Source: Candidatus Vicinibacter proximus | GTDB lineage: Bacteria; Bacteroidota; Bacteroidia; Chitinophagales; Saprospiraceae | Assembly: GCA_016713905.1 (NCBI GenBank) | Contig: JADJOE010000003.1 | Location: forward strand, 1,178,001 to 1,242,000 | Direction of reading: 5' to 3' | Length of the DNA stretch: 64,000 bases | In this document: piece after piece, positions 63,601 to 64,000 of the stretch | Numbering within the stretch: position 1 is the first letter of the stretch | Layout: each line of letters starts with the position of its first letter | Position numbers and translations under genes: made by a program | The notes under the pieces: model-generated | The model's input: only the letters and a program-made list of their open reading frames with translations | Databases searched by the model: none | Told to the model about the DNA's origin: nothing

Positions 63601-63849
63601 CAAGGCAATTTCCTGAGAAACATACCCGGTATAGGTAAATACCAAAGTTGTAACACCTTCAGGAACACTTAAGGCATAAGCCCCGTTTTCGTTTGTTATC
63701 GTACCAATGTTGGTGCCTTTAGCCACAACATTTGCTCCAATAACGGCAACACCTTCTTTGTCAGTAACTGTTCCTTTCACCAAGCGTTGTGCTGACACAA
63801 TACTCATGGACATCAGGAAAAATACTGACATGAACAAAAGTTTCTTCAT
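60673..63849 (-). CDS. SusC/RagA-like TonB-linked outer-membrane protein
   Basis: This 1058-residue TonB-dependent transporter pairs with SusD. A signal peptide (1-20, ending VSAQ) is followed by the carboxypeptidase-regulatory-like domain (about 22-100: VKGTVTDKEGVAVIGANVVA), then the plug with the SusC signature (RVPGLSIQTNSGSPGASSSI; EPLFVIDGVPVNN; RGSAATALYGSRGAAGVILI) and a large barrel to the terminal LNIKY. SusC proteins import oligosaccharides or peptides. Here no glycosidase is nearby, and the downstream gene order resembles the BT2264-BT2261 locus, which favours a peptide-type substrate by analogy only. Confidence 0.95.
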   Translation of the reverse strand: MKKLLFMSVFFLMSMSIVSAQRLVKGTVTDKEGVAVIGANVVAKGTNIGTITNENGAYALSVPEGVTTLVFTYTGYVSQEIALGASNMVDVSLAEGVLLNETIVTALGISREKKTLGYAASEVDNSVLGQTRNANVLDALSSRVPGLSIQTNSGSPGASSSINIRGFASVTGRTEPLFVIDGVPVNNRTINGITNLNNPNDDFNRSADYGNQFSDLNVADVETATVLRGSAATALYGSRGAAGVILITTKSGKRTKDKLGVEYTGNIGVSQVLRVPHLQNSYGQGWSGLFAYEENGSWGPRADGVDRLWGNVVDNSQLLKPFKVLDDNLKDFFELGRETSHSIGISGSNGNSHFRLGYTYLNNDGVVPLDGDKLVRNSLSFNGGTSFGKLTVNTGVIFSVKDLDAVATGQGDDAGAGKVIWQEIIQVPRDHSIVDYADYKNKFYNVDNFHTLYAQNPYFILNETGNNYNENKTIGNIGLEYELVKGLKAKWNVGGDFANGSIFEYGNVSKITAGAPNDPANDVVGKVAEATITNRQINSDFTLAYKLDLSEDFDLDLLVGQNANETTFKSFSTEITNLSIPGYYNLSNTTTQPVTATARTKRRLVGVFGMATLGFRDWLYLGLQGRNDWSSTLPKDNNSFFYPGVTVSAVLSDAFDVSNYFDFLKLRAGYAFTGNDAQPYRINSVYGAAQARAGGFGFINFPIGGFNSFEIGDRIGNKSLKPELTSELEFGVEAQMFKRRIGLDLSVYDKRTKDQIIEIDVDPTSGYRSQVINLGEIKNAGFEAMVDLVPIRTSNFEWGVNFNYSRNRNEVLSLGDSEGTSILLNDAYNVELRAEVGKPVGTIYTPDVQRTADGKIVVNPATGLPLQSAAKVLRGSINPDFSTGFGTYLKFKNWTLNANADYRKGGLFYSYTARLNYFVGNAWNTQYNDRQPWIVPNSVVDNGDGTFSENTTPISRADVFTYYGATPSYEYNHILDKTFFKLRNVSLTYALPSGWFKGSINNVSVTAWGRNLLLWTPSDNHFVDPESNTFGTSLASQLGEFSTGPSTSSYGITLNIKY

Positions 63850-63891
63850 GTTAAGTAGATTTTATAAAATGGGTTAAAAATGATTAACTCG

Positions 63892-63899
63892 CAAATTTA
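63892..63899 (-). promoter_or_regulatory. -7 box for the SusC/SusD operon
   Basis: The minus strand reads TAAATTTG (TANNTTTG) with a T-rich -33 region at about 19 bases. The expected leader is about 36 bases. The sequence further upstream to the window end is very AT-rich and contains no gene I can see; no ECF-sigma/anti-sigma pair is visible before the window edge. Confidence 0.5.
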
Positions 63900-64000
63900 T
63901 ATGCTTCTTTGAATTAAAAAAGGAAATTATTAACTTTATTTTAAGCCAAGATTAACATAAAATAAATATATATATAATTCAATATATGTATAGTACATGT

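Noticed and set aside
63961..64000. AT-alternating tract at the window end as a replication origin
   Set aside because: No DnaA-box cluster or dnaA/gidA-type genes are nearby; simple AT-rich intergenic sequence explains it.

Overview
The window is a contiguous stretch of an AT-rich Bacteroidota chromosome. I would place it in or near the Saprospiria, but no 16S rRNA gene is present to confirm that. The evidence is type IX secretion (T9SS) C-terminal sorting domains of types A and B, two PorP/SprF-like outer-membrane proteins, GldC, a SusC/SusD pair, a DUF4249 plus TonB-receptor pair, Bacteroidota-type promoters (a TANNTTTG -7 box, once with a perfectly spaced TTTG -33 box), almost no Shine-Dalgarno sequences, and the order rpsU-xer-hpf-tRNAs-tuf-tRNA-Trp-secE-nusG-rplKAJL-rpoBC.

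Layout. 1-4.1 kb: start of a lipoprotein gene, tilS, an unknown secreted protein, a thioredoxin-fold redox protein and mdh. 4.1-9.8 kb (+ strand): two tandem secreted zinc metalloproteases with T9SS sorting domains, then sucC, xseA and a 59-codon xseB. 9.8-14.0 kb (- strand): an LptF/LptG-type permease, a long acyl-CoA dehydrogenase and a prohibitin-like SPFH protein. 14.1-28.7 kb (- strand): two successive copies of one three-gene cassette, each encoding a PorP/SprF-like outer-membrane protein, a TPR/beta-propeller/OmpA protein resembling PorE, and a protein of about 1200 residues with PKD-like repeats and a type B sorting domain. Each copy has its own promoter.

29.0-30.9 kb (+): a DUF7009-like protein, fdhD and mobA (molybdoenzyme maturation). 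31.2-36.7 kb (-): a TraB-like protein, TonB-dependent receptor, DUF4249 lipoprotein, gldC and an unknown polytopic membrane protein, apparently one operon. 36.7-40.8 kb (-): an Lrp/AsnC regulator, glutamate dehydrogenase and ccmD-ccmC-ccmB for cytochrome c maturation. 41.0-42.4 kb (+): an N-acetylmuramoyl-L-alanine amidase.

42.8-57.7 kb (-): the transcription/translation block. From upstream to downstream it reads rpsU, xer recombinase, hpf, tRNA-Thr(TGT), tRNA-Tyr, tRNA-Gly, tRNA-Thr(GGT), tuf, tRNA-Trp, secE, nusG, rplK, rplA, rplJ, rplL, a strong hairpin, rpoB, rpoC and a terminator. 57.8-63.9 kb (-): a SusC/SusD locus with two surface lipoproteins, whose gene order recalls the Bacteroides BT2264-BT2261 importer.

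The housekeeping content is ordinary. The most distinctive part is the duplicated PorP/PorE-like/type B adhesin cassette. It looks like a self-contained unit for exporting and anchoring a giant cell-surface protein. I saw no insertion sequence, prophage, CRISPR array or rRNA gene.
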